From Streptomyces sp. CB02414 (lineage in GTDB: Bacteria > Actinomycetota > Actinomycetes > Streptomycetales > Streptomycetaceae), in contig NZ_LIPF01000002.1 in the NCBI RefSeq assembly GCF_001905385.1, positions 310,001 to 374,000 on the forward strand: DNA of 64,000 nucleotides, in the 5' to 3' direction. This document shows positions 10,394 through 18,142 of this stretch, one piece after another. Within the stretch, counting starts at the first letter, position 1; the number at the start of each line of letters is the position of its first letter. Under the pieces are notes generated by a model. The model did not search any database. It worked only from the letters and a program-made list of their open reading frames with translations, and had not been told where the DNA came from. The position numbers were made by a program, and so were the translations under genes.

Positions 10394-12938
10394 GCCGGGT
10401 GTCGTCGCCCGGCAGGGGCAGCTCGAACCAGACCGTCTTGCCGCGCGGCGTACGGCGTGAGCCCCAGGCCGCGCTGAGCAGACCGACCAGTTGCAGTCCG
10501 CGGCCGCCCTCGTCGGTGTCGCGGGCGCGGCGCCTGCGGGGCTGGACCAGGCCGGAGTCCCAGACCTCGCAGACCAGGGTGCGGTCGAGGAGGAGCCGGA
10601 GCCTGATCTCGCCCTCGCCGTACCTGAGAGCGTTGGTGACCAGTTCGCTGACGAGCAGTTCCGTGGTGTCGACCAGCGGTTCCATGTCCCAGTCGAGCAG
10701 CTTGGCGCGGGCCAGTTCGCGGGCCCGGCCGACGCTGCGCGGCTCGCGGGGCAGGGTCCAGTCGCCGACGGACTCGCTGGGCAGCCCCTGGACGCGGGCC
10801 ATGAGCAGGGCGAGGTCGTCCTCGCCGTGGTGGCTGCCGAGGGTGTTGAGGACCTGGTCGCAGACGTCCTCCAGGGGGCGCGCGGGGTCGGTGAGCGCGC
10901 CGACGAAGGCCTGGAGCCCTTCGTCCAGGGGATGGTCGCGGCTCTCGACCAGGCCGTCTGTGTAGAGGGCGAGCAGGGCGCCCTCGGGCAGTTCGACCTC
11001 CACCTCCTCGAAGGGCTCGCCGCCGACGCCGAGCGGCAGGCCCGGCGGTACGTCCAGCATCAGCGCGGACTCGCCGGGCTCGACGAGGACGGGCGGCAGG
11101 TGGCCGGCGTTGGCGAAGGTGCAGCGCCGGGTCACCGAGTCGTAGACGGCGTAGACGCAGGTCGCCAGGTAGACCTCGGAGAGGTCGGCCTCGCGGGGGC
11201 GACGGGCGGCGCGGGTGGCCTGCTGGACGCCTCCGGGCGCGCCGAGGCCGCGGGCGATCTCGTCGAGCTGGGAGAGCACTTCGGCCGGTTCGAGGTCGAG
11301 TCCGGCGAGAGTGCGGACGGCCGTGCGGAGTTCGCCCATGGCGACGGCGGCGCGCAGGCCGCGGCCCATGACGTCGCCGACGACCAGCGCGGTGCGGTGG
11401 CCGGGCAGCTCGATGACGTCGAACCAGTCGCCGCCGACCTCGCTGGGCCGGCCGGTGGCCGCGTTGCCGGGCAGGTAGCGGCAGGCGATGTCGAGGCCGG
11501 ACGCCTCGGGGTCGCCGGGCGGGAGCAGGGACCGTTGCAGTATCAGCGCCCGCTCGTGCTCGCGCCGGTAGAGGCGGGCGTTGTCGATGCAGACGGCGGC
11601 GCGCGCGGCGAGTTCCACGGCGAGGTCGCGGTCCCGGTCGCCGAACGGCTCGCTGCCCTTGGTGCGGGCGAACTGGGCGAGCCCGACGACGGTGTCGTGG
11701 GCGACCATCGGAACGGCGAGCGTGGACTGCACGAGACCGCCGTCCTCGGCGGGGACCGTGCGCGGCCGGGCGGTGCGCAGGGCGTCCGCGCAGGGCGAGT
11801 TGAACGGGTAGTGGTGGACGGCGCCGAGCTTGACCCGCTCGCCGGTGCCGTGGAAGGGCACCTCGGAGACGGCGCTGGAGAAGGCGACGCGGCGCAGTTC
11901 GGCGCTGCCGTCGGCGAGTCCGGGCGGGGTCTCGTCGCCCACCAGCAGGCCCTGGTAGAGGTCGACGGTGGCCAGGTCGCAGAAGCCGGGGACGACGACG
12001 CCGAGGAGTTCGCGGGCGGTGGTCTCCAGGTCGAGGGAGTTGCCGATGCGGGCACCCGCCTCGTTGAGGAGGGCGAGGTTGCGGCGGGCGGCGGCGGCCT
12101 CGCGGGCGGCCTCGCGGCGGGCGGTGATGTCGGTGCCGAGCCAGGCCACGCCGATGGGGCGCCCGGAACCGCTGTGCACGCGGTAGAGGTTGACCGACCA
12201 GTGGCGGCGGTCCTCGGTGCCCGGTGTGAAGCCGGTGACGTGCATGTCGGTGATGGACTCGCCGGTTTCCAGCACCCGGCGCAGGGTCGCGGAGACCCGG
12301 TCGGCCTCGGCGCGCGGCAGGTAGTCGTGGACGCCCTTGCCCCGGTGGTCGTCCGGGGTGCCGCCGAAGACGGAGGCGAACCGCTCGTTGGCGCGGCGCA
12401 CCCTGAGGTCCGGGTCGATCAGGAGGAAGCCGAACGGAGACTGGCCGAATATGGCCTGCGAGGCGGCGAGGTCGGTCTCGATGCTGCGCAGCACACGGAC
12501 GTCGACGACGATGCAGACGGCGGCCTTCTCCCCGTCCTCCGTCCGCGTCGGCATGACGTACACCTCGGCGAGCCCGCGCTGTCCGCGGCGGCCGCCGTCT
12601 CCGGCGCGGCCGTCCGGCACCCGGAAGGGGACCACGCCGGTCCACTCCCGCCCGTCGAGGATCTCGGCCATCTTGCGCTGGCCCCGCTCCCGCAGGTCGG
12701 GGTCGATGAAGGCCTCGATGGGGTCGGTGCCGACGGCCTGCCCGGCCTGGATGCCGAGCAGTTGCTCGGCGCGCAGGCTCCACTGGTCGACGAGACCGTC
12801 GGGGCCGATGGAGAAGGACGCGACCTTGATGTAGTCGTAGATGGAGCCGGGCGGGCTGCTCTGCCACACCGCGTCACCGAACGGCGCGCCGTCCGACGGG
12901 CCCTCGGACCCCGTGGCCCTCGCTGGTATCTCGCTCAC
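10356..12938 (-). CDS. PAS-GAF-PP2C phosphatase with C-terminal HATPase (RsbU/RsbW fusion)
   Basis: An 860-residue cytoplasmic regulator. In order: two PAS-like sensor domains (about 20-250), a GAF domain (about 270-430), a SpoIIE/RsbU-type PP2C phosphatase (about 470-680, with DVMGRGLRAA and EDDLALLMAR metal-binding segments), and an RsbW-like histidine-kinase ATPase domain (about 700-830, ELVTNALRYG N-box and GRGLQLVG G-box). Such proteins control anti-sigma/anti-anti-sigma partner switching by dephosphorylation and phosphorylation. The open frame extends upstream, but GTG 12938 follows GGAGGGG with 9-10 base spacing and gives a normal N-terminus. The target sigma factor is not apparent nearby. 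Confidence 0.9.
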   Translation of the reverse strand: MSEIPARATGSEGPSDGAPFGDAVWQSSPPGSIYDYIKVASFSIGPDGLVDQWSLRAEQLLGIQAGQAVGTDPIEAFIDPDLRERGQRKMAEILDGREWTGVVPFRVPDGRAGDGGRRGQRGLAEVYVMPTRTEDGEKAAVCIVVDVRVLRSIETDLAASQAIFGQSPFGFLLIDPDLRVRRANERFASVFGGTPDDHRGKGVHDYLPRAEADRVSATLRRVLETGESITDMHVTGFTPGTEDRRHWSVNLYRVHSGSGRPIGVAWLGTDITARREAAREAAAARRNLALLNEAGARIGNSLDLETTARELLGVVVPGFCDLATVDLYQGLLVGDETPPGLADGSAELRRVAFSSAVSEVPFHGTGERVKLGAVHHYPFNSPCADALRTARPRTVPAEDGGLVQSTLAVPMVAHDTVVGLAQFARTKGSEPFGDRDRDLAVELAARAAVCIDNARLYRREHERALILQRSLLPPGDPEASGLDIACRYLPGNAATGRPSEVGGDWFDVIELPGHRTALVVGDVMGRGLRAAVAMGELRTAVRTLAGLDLEPAEVLSQLDEIARGLGAPGGVQQATRAARRPREADLSEVYLATCVYAVYDSVTRRCTFANAGHLPPVLVEPGESALMLDVPPGLPLGVGGEPFEEVEVELPEGALLALYTDGLVESRDHPLDEGLQAFVGALTDPARPLEDVCDQVLNTLGSHHGEDDLALLMARVQGLPSESVGDWTLPREPRSVGRARELARAKLLDWDMEPLVDTTELLVSELVTNALRYGEGEIRLRLLLDRTLVCEVWDSGLVQPRRRRARDTDEGGRGLQLVGLLSAAWGSRRTPRGKTVWFELPLPGDDTRLTDPAEALLSLF

Positions 12939-13166
12939 GCGAACCGTCCCCTCCAGCTCACCGCGTCCGGCACCGGTCACCGGCAGCGGCTGCCCGCAGT
13001 ATCCAGCACTACGGCGCCGCACGACACGGTGTTCACGATCACAGCACGGTCCCGATGCTTTTCGGTCCGGACCGTGACAACACTTCCAGTCTTCTAACCA
13101 GCGGACACGACATCGAATCACGCAGTTCGACAACTGCCACTGGCCTGAACCAGTTGGTGTGCGGAG

Positions 13167-13568
13167 TCACTCGGGCACGGCGAGTTCGAACCAGACCGTC
13201 TTGCCCACCTCTCCGGGGCGGGTTCCCCAGCGGTGCGCGGAGGAGGCCACGAGCTGCAGGCCGCGGCCGTCCTCGTCGCCGGGCCGGGCGACGCGGGCTC
13301 GGGGCGGGTCCGGAAGCGGGTCGGAGACCTCCACCAGCAGGACGCCGTCCGGCCCGGCCCGGTGGCGCACCAGGCGGACGCCGATGGGGCCGGTGGCGTG
13401 CCGCAGGGCGTTGGTGACCAGCTCGCTGACCAGGAGGGCGGCGATGTCGCCGACGTGGTCGAGGCCCCATTCGCGAAGGGCGCCACGGACGCGGGAGCGG
13501 GCGGTCCGCACGGCGTCCGGTGCCGCGGGAAAGACCCACTCGGCACAGCCGTCCTCGCTGTCGATCAC
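13167..13568 (-). CDS. ATP-binding anti-sigma-factor-like protein (RsbW-type HATPase)
   Basis: A small single-domain GHKL ATPase of about 133 residues: ELVTNALRHA (N-box) and GRGLQLVASS (G-box), ending VGKTVWFELAVPE like the C-terminus of the larger phosphatase downstream. Stand-alone HATPases of this kind are common in Streptomyces and phosphorylate anti-anti-sigma factors. GTG 13568 is chosen because GGGGAAG lies 8 bases upstream; GTG 13577 would leave the ribosome site abutting the start. It lies upstream of the PAS-PP2C gene on the same strand, about 230 bases away. Confidence 0.85.
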   Translation of the reverse strand: MIDSEDGCAEWVFPAAPDAVRTARSRVRGALREWGLDHVGDIAALLVSELVTNALRHATGPIGVRLVRHRAGPDGVLLVEVSDPLPDPPRARVARPGDEDGRGLQLVASSAHRWGTRPGEVGKTVWFELAVPE

Positions 13569-13714
13569 GCCGATCACTTCCCCGGCCGGCGACCCCCACT
13601 CATGTCCGGTTTCGTGGGGTTAATGGGCACATACCCGATTCCCGGGCGCCGGTACCGTCGGAGAGGGCGCACAGTTGCACTCACGGCGCACGAGGCGCTC
13701 ACGCCGGGCCGTTC

Positions 13715-14137
13715 TCACGCGCCGCGCGCGTCCGGCGCCCCCAGTCCGAGGTGGGCGAGCGCCCGCTCGACGGCCGGTACGTCCTGGTCGAGCCACGGCA
13801 CGTCCCAGACCTCGGCGGGGGCGAGCCAGCGCAGGTCGTCGTGGTCCTCGAGCGGTGCGGGGGCCGCGGAACCGGGGAGCAGCCGCGCGGTCCACACGTG
13901 CAGCACGAAGGGGGCTCGCAGGGGCCACTGCCCCGGGACCCGTTCACCGGGCTCCGCCGTCACGCCCAGCTCCTCGCGCAGCTCGCGCACGAGAGCCGCC
14001 TCCGGCGCCTCCCCCGCCTCGACCTTGCCGCCGGGAAGCTCCCAGCGTCCGGCCAGCTCGGCCGGTGCGCTGCGGCGCGCGGCGAGCAGGCGTCCGTCGT
14101 CGACCAGGGCGGCGCCCACCACGATCCGTTCCGTCAT
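13715..14137 (-). CDS. Nudix hydrolase (MutT-like)
   Basis: A 140-residue Nudix pyrophosphatase. The full Nudix box GX5EX7REUXEEXGU is present at about residues 37-59 (GGKVEAGEAPEAALVRELRE, then ELGV). The compact size and the WELPGGK lead-in resemble MutT-type (d)NTP-cleaning enzymes, but substrate specificity cannot be read from the box alone. ATG 14137. It stands alone between the HATPase gene and the SPOR mini-protein, all on minus. Confidence 0.88.
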   Translation of the reverse strand: MTERIVVGAALVDDGRLLAARRSAPAELAGRWELPGGKVEAGEAPEAALVRELREELGVTAEPGERVPGQWPLRAPFVLHVWTARLLPGSAAPAPLEDHDDLRWLAPAEVWDVPWLDQDVPAVERALAHLGLGAPDARGA

Positions 14138-14206
14138 GCGCGGGAGCCTACGGCTCTTTCCGGGGCGACGGCCCGTCGGCCCCGTCCGGCCGCTCGGGCG
14201 GCGCGG

Positions 14207-14398
14207 TCAGTCCGCCGCGCCCGTGCCGCCCGCGCCGAGCTTCTCGACCCAGTAGAGCTGCTGGTGACCGCGACCGTCGAGGGTGTCCGCGATCCGCTGG
14301 GCCTCGGCCCGGGTCGCGTACCTGCCCACGCGGTAGCGGTTGCCGTTGTCGTCCTGCCGGAAGACCAGCCAGGGAAGAGTGACCGTGCCGTCGTTCAT
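14207..14398 (-). CDS. SPOR-domain mini-protein
   Basis: Only 63 residues, consisting almost wholly of one SPOR-like fold: WLVFRQDDNGNRYRVGRYAT, then RAEAQRIADTLDG and LYWVEKL. SPOR domains bind peptidoglycan lacking stem peptides at division sites, but this protein has no signal peptide or membrane segment, so it appears cytoplasmic. The ATG at 14398 has an excellent GGAGGGG site 5-6 bases upstream, which rules out the longer frame. Such stand-alone SPOR proteins are, from memory, common in streptomycetes; their function is unknown. Confidence 0.75.
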   Translation of the reverse strand: MNDGTVTLPWLVFRQDDNGNRYRVGRYATRAEAQRIADTLDGRGHQQLYWVEKLGAGGTGAAD

Positions 14399-14703
14399 CG
14401 CGCCCCTCCACTTCCCGTCCACGGCCGGTGCCGTGCCCCGCCTGCTAAGGAAACCGCAATCCGCATATGCCCGAGCCTACGCCTAACCTTCACGCAGCGA
14501 ATACGGCTTTACACAAAGAGGTACCCAACCGGCCAGAACGGAGGGGGCGCACAACGCGGAGTGCGCCGTGCACGCGCCGATGCTTCAGGTCGGAGTCGTG
14601 CCGAGCACGCGGAGACGACCTGCGGGAACGGCCGGTTCGCGGCACCACGCGGACGTCGGCGAGGGGCGGGACGTCTGTGCGGACACGGAAAAGGGGCGCG
14701 GGA
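14399..14703. other. Intergenic region upstream of the SPOR gene
   Basis: No convincing gene. An AT-richer patch at about 14451-14520 probably contains the promoter for the minus-strand SPOR gene. The plus-strand open frames here are antisense-type shadows. Confidence 0.4.
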
Positions 14704-14759
14704 GGCGCACGAGAGGCGTGCGCCATCTCACACCACCGGGGACACGCGAAGTCCCCCGG
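14704..14759 (-). terminator. Tandem hairpins after the GntR gene
   Basis: Two inverted repeats follow the regulator's stop. One has arms 14736-14743 and 14751-14759 (CCGGGGAC/GTCCCCCGG, one unpaired C). The other has arms 14717-14724 and 14704-14711 with a 5-base loop. Neither has a clear U tract, so this is a Streptomyces-style, possibly partial, terminator. Confidence 0.5.
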
Positions 14760-14767
14760 CGGCGCCG

Positions 14768-15520
14768 CTACTTGACGGGCAGGTGGTACGCCACCCGGTA
14801 TCGGTCGGCGGGGACCACCACCTCGGCCGTCTCGACGGCCCGGCCCGAGGCGTAGAAGGTGCGCTGGACGACCAGCACCACGTGCCCGGGGACGCCGCCG
14901 AGCGCGAGCAGCTCCTCCGCGAGGCCGGGGCGGGCGCCGACCTCCTCCGTCACGTTGTCGACGACGACGTCGATGGCGGCCATCCGCTCGACCACGCCCA
15001 TGCCGCCGAGCGGTCCCTCCTCGGGCAGCATCACCGGTGTGCGGCCGGTGAGGTCCAGCGGCTCCCAGGAGGTGGAGAGCATCATGGCCTCGCCGCCGTC
15101 CCGGAAGACGTACCGCGTGCACATCACCCGGTCCCCGGGTTTGATCCCGAGCCGCTCGGCGACGGCGCCGCTCGCCTCGGCCTGCTCGCTGCGCGACTCC
15201 CACGTGCCGCGCGCCTCACCGTCAGCCTGCTCCTGCCTGAAGGGCGTGGCACCGCCCGCCGGCCGGAACCCCGACCGGGCGATGCGCCGGGGCACGGGCC
15301 GCTCCCGCACATACGTCCCGGAGCCGGAGCGGCCCTCGACCAGCCCCTCGGCCATCAGCACCTTGCGCGCCTCGAGCGCCACGGTGTCCGAGACGCCGTA
15401 CTCCTCGCGGATGCGCGCCTGGGACGGAAGGCGGGTGTGGGGCGGCAGCAGTCCGTCGGTGATCTTCTTGCGGAGATCGCCCGCGACGCGGAGATACGCC
15501 GGCTGCTCACCGAATGTCAC
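14768..15520 (-). CDS. GntR-family transcriptional regulator (HutC/UTRA type)
   Basis: A 250-residue regulator: winged-helix GntR DNA-binding domain at residues 8-70 (LPSQARIREEYGVS, ARKVLMAEGLVEGRSGSGTYV), then a UTRA ligand-binding domain (about 95-245). HutC-subfamily members usually respond to a metabolite, often a sugar phosphate or amino-acid derivative; the ligand is not evident. GTG start with GGGAG about 8 bases upstream. Imperfect GTTG/CAAC palindromes just upstream (15537-15577) are candidate operators for autoregulation. No metabolic operon adjoins it. Confidence 0.9.
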   Translation of the reverse strand: MTFGEQPAYLRVAGDLRKKITDGLLPPHTRLPSQARIREEYGVSDTVALEARKVLMAEGLVEGRSGSGTYVRERPVPRRIARSGFRPAGGATPFRQEQADGEARGTWESRSEQAEASGAVAERLGIKPGDRVMCTRYVFRDGGEAMMLSTSWEPLDLTGRTPVMLPEEGPLGGMGVVERMAAIDVVVDNVTEEVGARPGLAEELLALGGVPGHVVLVVQRTFYASGRAVETAEVVVPADRYRVAYHLPVK

Positions 15521-15558
15521 TGGCCGCTCCCATCAGGTTGTACAGACAGCAACAGCGT

Positions 15559-15577
15559 GGCAACCGTAGGTTGTGCC
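15559..15577. promoter_or_regulatory. Candidate GntR operator
   Basis: An imperfect palindrome, GGCAACC-GTA-GGTTGTGCC, with one inserted T in the right arm, lies 39 bases upstream of the GntR start. A second GTTG...CAAC pair sits at 15537-15553. Spacing and symmetry suit a dimeric winged-helix regulator, but binding is inferred only. Confidence 0.3.
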
Positions 15578-15667
15578 AGGCAAGCAAAGGCCAGAGAATC
15601 ACTCGAAGTGATGACTTGTGCCGTCGGAGGGCTTTACGCAGGCACTTTCTCCCCGCTATAGCCGCCG

Positions 15668-16816
15668 TCACACCTCCTTGCCGGGGCTCTCTCCCCCACC
15701 GTCACCGGACTCGTCGTAGACCGGCGGCGTGGTGTCCAGGCCCAGGGACTCGCGGGCGGTGACCGTGCTGTCGCCCTCGACGAGCGAGAGGGCCTTGTCG
15801 AGGTGCAGGTAGTACGTGCCGGCGTCGGCCGCCCCGGAGGCGAGGCCGAACTCCTCCCGGGCGGTCTCCAGGTCCTCGACCAGGCCGGCGACCGGCTGCT
15901 CCGCGCCGGCGGGCCAGCTGTGCCCGCGCAGCATCCCGGTCTCCCGGTCGAGCGCCGCCGACATCCGTGCCGCCCAGTGCTGGTATCCCGCGAGGTCCTC
16001 CTCGACCGTCCGGTCCACGGGCATCTCGTCCATCGCCAGGTTGAGCTGGAACTCCGCCGTCAGATAGGTGTGCTGGTCGGGGTCGAGCGTCGTACCGTCG
16101 GTGCGCAGGGAGCCGGTCAGCGTGCCCCGCTCGTCCGTGTTCCCGAACAGGCAGGTGACCTCCCGGTCGCCGCCGCGCCAGCTCCGCGCGGTCGGCGTCA
16201 GGTAGTACACGTCCACGTCGGCCGGCAGGGCCCAGCGGTCCATGGCGTAGGAGTCCTGGAGGGCGTAGCACCGTTCGTCGGCGGCCCGGGTGATCTCCGC
16301 CTCTCCGGGGTAGGTGCCGCCGGGCAGGTCGAAGGCGGCGAACACCTCGCCGTCGTGCTCCCGCGCGCAGGGCACCTGGTCGACGTCGTACGTCACGCCC
16401 TGCAGGGAGCCGCTGGGGGTGGTGAAGCACTCGCCCTTCTCGAGCGCGTACGCGGTGCCCTCGCCCCGCACGGCGTCCCGGAAGCCGTCCCAGAAGTCCG
16501 CGGCGGCACCCGTGGAGAGCGTCACCGCCCACAGGACCAGCCCCACGGAGGACAGCACGGAACCGGCCACCGCGAAGCCCTTGCCGCGCTCGCCCCGCTT
16601 CCTGATGCGGGCCAGCGCGACCAGACCCAGCACCAGCCCGACCGCGGGCACGCAGCAGAGGACGCCCAGCACGAACGCGGCGATGGCGAACCCGTTGACG
16701 GGCGGCCGGCCGGGGTAGGTCCCGTAGGGCTGCCCCCAGGGCCCCTGGTGGTACTGCTGCGGGTACTGCCCCTGGGGGAAGGGCTGTTGGGGGCCGGGCG
16801 GCGGCGGTATGGACAC
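15668..16816 (-). CDS. DUF4190/septum-formation-like membrane protein
   Basis: A 382-residue protein. Residues 1-40 are Pro/Gln/Tyr-rich; two membrane segments follow (about 43-65 and 80-105) with the DUF4190 signature GFAIAAFVLGVLCC...GLVALARI. The rest is an extracellular domain with paired cysteines (for example KGECFTTP, QVPCAREHDGEVFA, DERCYAL, VTCLFG), resembling the septum formation (DUF4190-associated) domain. This architecture is common in actinobacteria and is thought to act at the cell envelope. GTG start; GGAG lies about 11 bases upstream. It diverges from the serpin gene. Confidence 0.8.
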   Translation of the reverse strand: MSIPPPPGPQQPFPQGQYPQQYHQGPWGQPYGTYPGRPPVNGFAIAAFVLGVLCCVPAVGLVLGLVALARIRKRGERGKGFAVAGSVLSSVGLVLWAVTLSTGAAADFWDGFRDAVRGEGTAYALEKGECFTTPSGSLQGVTYDVDQVPCAREHDGEVFAAFDLPGGTYPGEAEITRAADERCYALQDSYAMDRWALPADVDVYYLTPTARSWRGGDREVTCLFGNTDERGTLTGSLRTDGTTLDPDQHTYLTAEFQLNLAMDEMPVDRTVEEDLAGYQHWAARMSAALDRETGMLRGHSWPAGAEQPVAGLVEDLETAREEFGLASGAADAGTYYLHLDKALSLVEGDSTVTARESLGLDTTPPVYDESGDGGGESPGKEV

Positions 16817-16938
16817 GTGTACCGTGCTCCTGTTTCGGGCGGTGACGCTGAAGCGCCGCGGGGCTGGGGGCGGGCCTTCCCCTCGGGTGGCCGGCCGATC
16901 ACTGAGCGCATGGTAGGCGCGCGGAGGGCGGGGACGGC

Positions 16939-18135
16939 ATGCGGGTCACGGGCACGACGGTCCGGGCGGTGAACGGGCTCACGGCACGCTGGGCGGCCGG
17001 CACCGACGGGGGCACGGTGTTCTCTGCGGTGGGCGTGTGGCCCCTGCTGGCCCTGCTCGCCGACGGCGCGGCGGGCCCGGTCCGGTCGGAGCTGGAGGAG
17101 GCGGTGGGCGTGCCCGCCGGCCGGGCGGCTCCGGCGGCCCGCGAACTGCTCACCGGCCTCGGCTCCGTACGCGGCCTGGAGAGCGCCCTGGGGCTGTGGA
17201 CCAAGCGCACGCTGGAACTGCGCGAGCGGTGGGAGGCCGGGCTGCCCGCCGACGCGCACGGCGTGCTCACCGGCGACGTGGAGGCCGACGGGGCGGCACT
17301 GGACGCCTGGGCGGCGAAACGCACGGACGGGCTGATCGAGCGCATGCCGGTGCGGACGACGCGGGACACCGAGATGGTGCTGGCGAGCGCGCTGGCGTTG
17401 CGCACCCGGTGGCTGAAACCCTTCGACGAAGGGTGGCTCACCCCGGAGACCGGCCCCTGGGAGGGGCGTGAGCTGGCGGGCCTGTGGCGCCAGAGCGCGC
17501 TGCTCGACCGGATCGGCGTGGCGGACACGCCGGACGGCCACGTCACCGAGCTGAAGGTACTGGGCGACACCGCCGTGGACGTCCATCTGCTGCTCGGCGA
17601 GGAGACCATGACGCCCGGACAGGTGCTCGGGGCGGGGATCGGTGTCCTCGCGCGCCGGCACCCGGTGACGCCGGGTTCGCGCCTGCCGTACGGGGAGGCG
17701 GGCCCGGGTGTCGAGGTGGTGCGGGAGCGCACGATGCGGCCCGAGCCGCCGACGCTGGACGTGACGTTGCCGCCGTACGCGGTCACGTCCGAGCACGACC
17801 TGCTGGACCGCCCGGAGCTGTTCGGACTGACGACGGCGCAGCTGCCGGTGCGCGGCCACTTCCCCGGCATCAGCCCGCACCACCTGCGTGTCGGGTCGGC
17901 CCGGCAGGCCGCGCTGGCCCGGTTCGGCGCCCGGGGGTTCGAGGCCGCCGCGGTGACGGCGATGGGCGCGGCGGGCGCCGGGATACCCGAGCTGCGCTGG
18001 CTGCGCACCACCGTACGGGCCGTCTTCGACCGCCCCTTCGGCTTCCTCGCCGTCCACCGGCACACGCGCCTCGCCCTCGCGGCGGGCTGGGTCACCGACC
18101 CGGAGCCGTTCCGCGAGGACGAGGATCAGTACTGA
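16939..18135 (+). CDS. Serpin-family protein (putative protease inhibitor)
   Basis: A 398-residue serpin fold. Recognisable elements: the shutter-region segment VLASALALRTRWLKPFD (about 147-163), the hinge ARGFEAAAVTAMGAAGAG (about 331-348) preceding the reactive-centre loop, and the C-terminal FDRPFGFLAVHRHTRLALAAGWVTDP typical of serpin strands s4B/s5B. The hinge is Ala-rich, as in inhibitory serpins, but the loop after it is short of a clear P1 residue. No signal peptide, so it is probably cytoplasmic. ATG 16939 with GGAGGGCGGGG upstream. It converges on a secreted subtilase gene only 7 bases away. Confidence 0.8.
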   Translation: MRVTGTTVRAVNGLTARWAAGTDGGTVFSAVGVWPLLALLADGAAGPVRSELEEAVGVPAGRAAPAARELLTGLGSVRGLESALGLWTKRTLELRERWEAGLPADAHGVLTGDVEADGAALDAWAAKRTDGLIERMPVRTTRDTEMVLASALALRTRWLKPFDEGWLTPETGPWEGRELAGLWRQSALLDRIGVADTPDGHVTELKVLGDTAVDVHLLLGEETMTPGQVLGAGIGVLARRHPVTPGSRLPYGEAGPGVEVVRERTMRPEPPTLDVTLPPYAVTSEHDLLDRPELFGLTTAQLPVRGHFPGISPHHLRVGSARQAALARFGARGFEAAAVTAMGAAGAGIPELRWLRTTVRAVFDRPFGFLAVHRHTRLALAAGWVTDPEPFREDEDQY

Positions 18136-18142
18136 CCGCAGG

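Noticed and set aside
9817..12867. 1,016-codon Arg/Pro-rich minus frame
   Set aside because: Out-of-frame shadow of the PAS-GAF-PP2C gene on the same strand.
13620..14775. Plus-strand frames opposite the Nudix, SPOR and GntR genes
   Set aside because: Shadows of the minus-strand genes, which have clear domains and ribosome sites.
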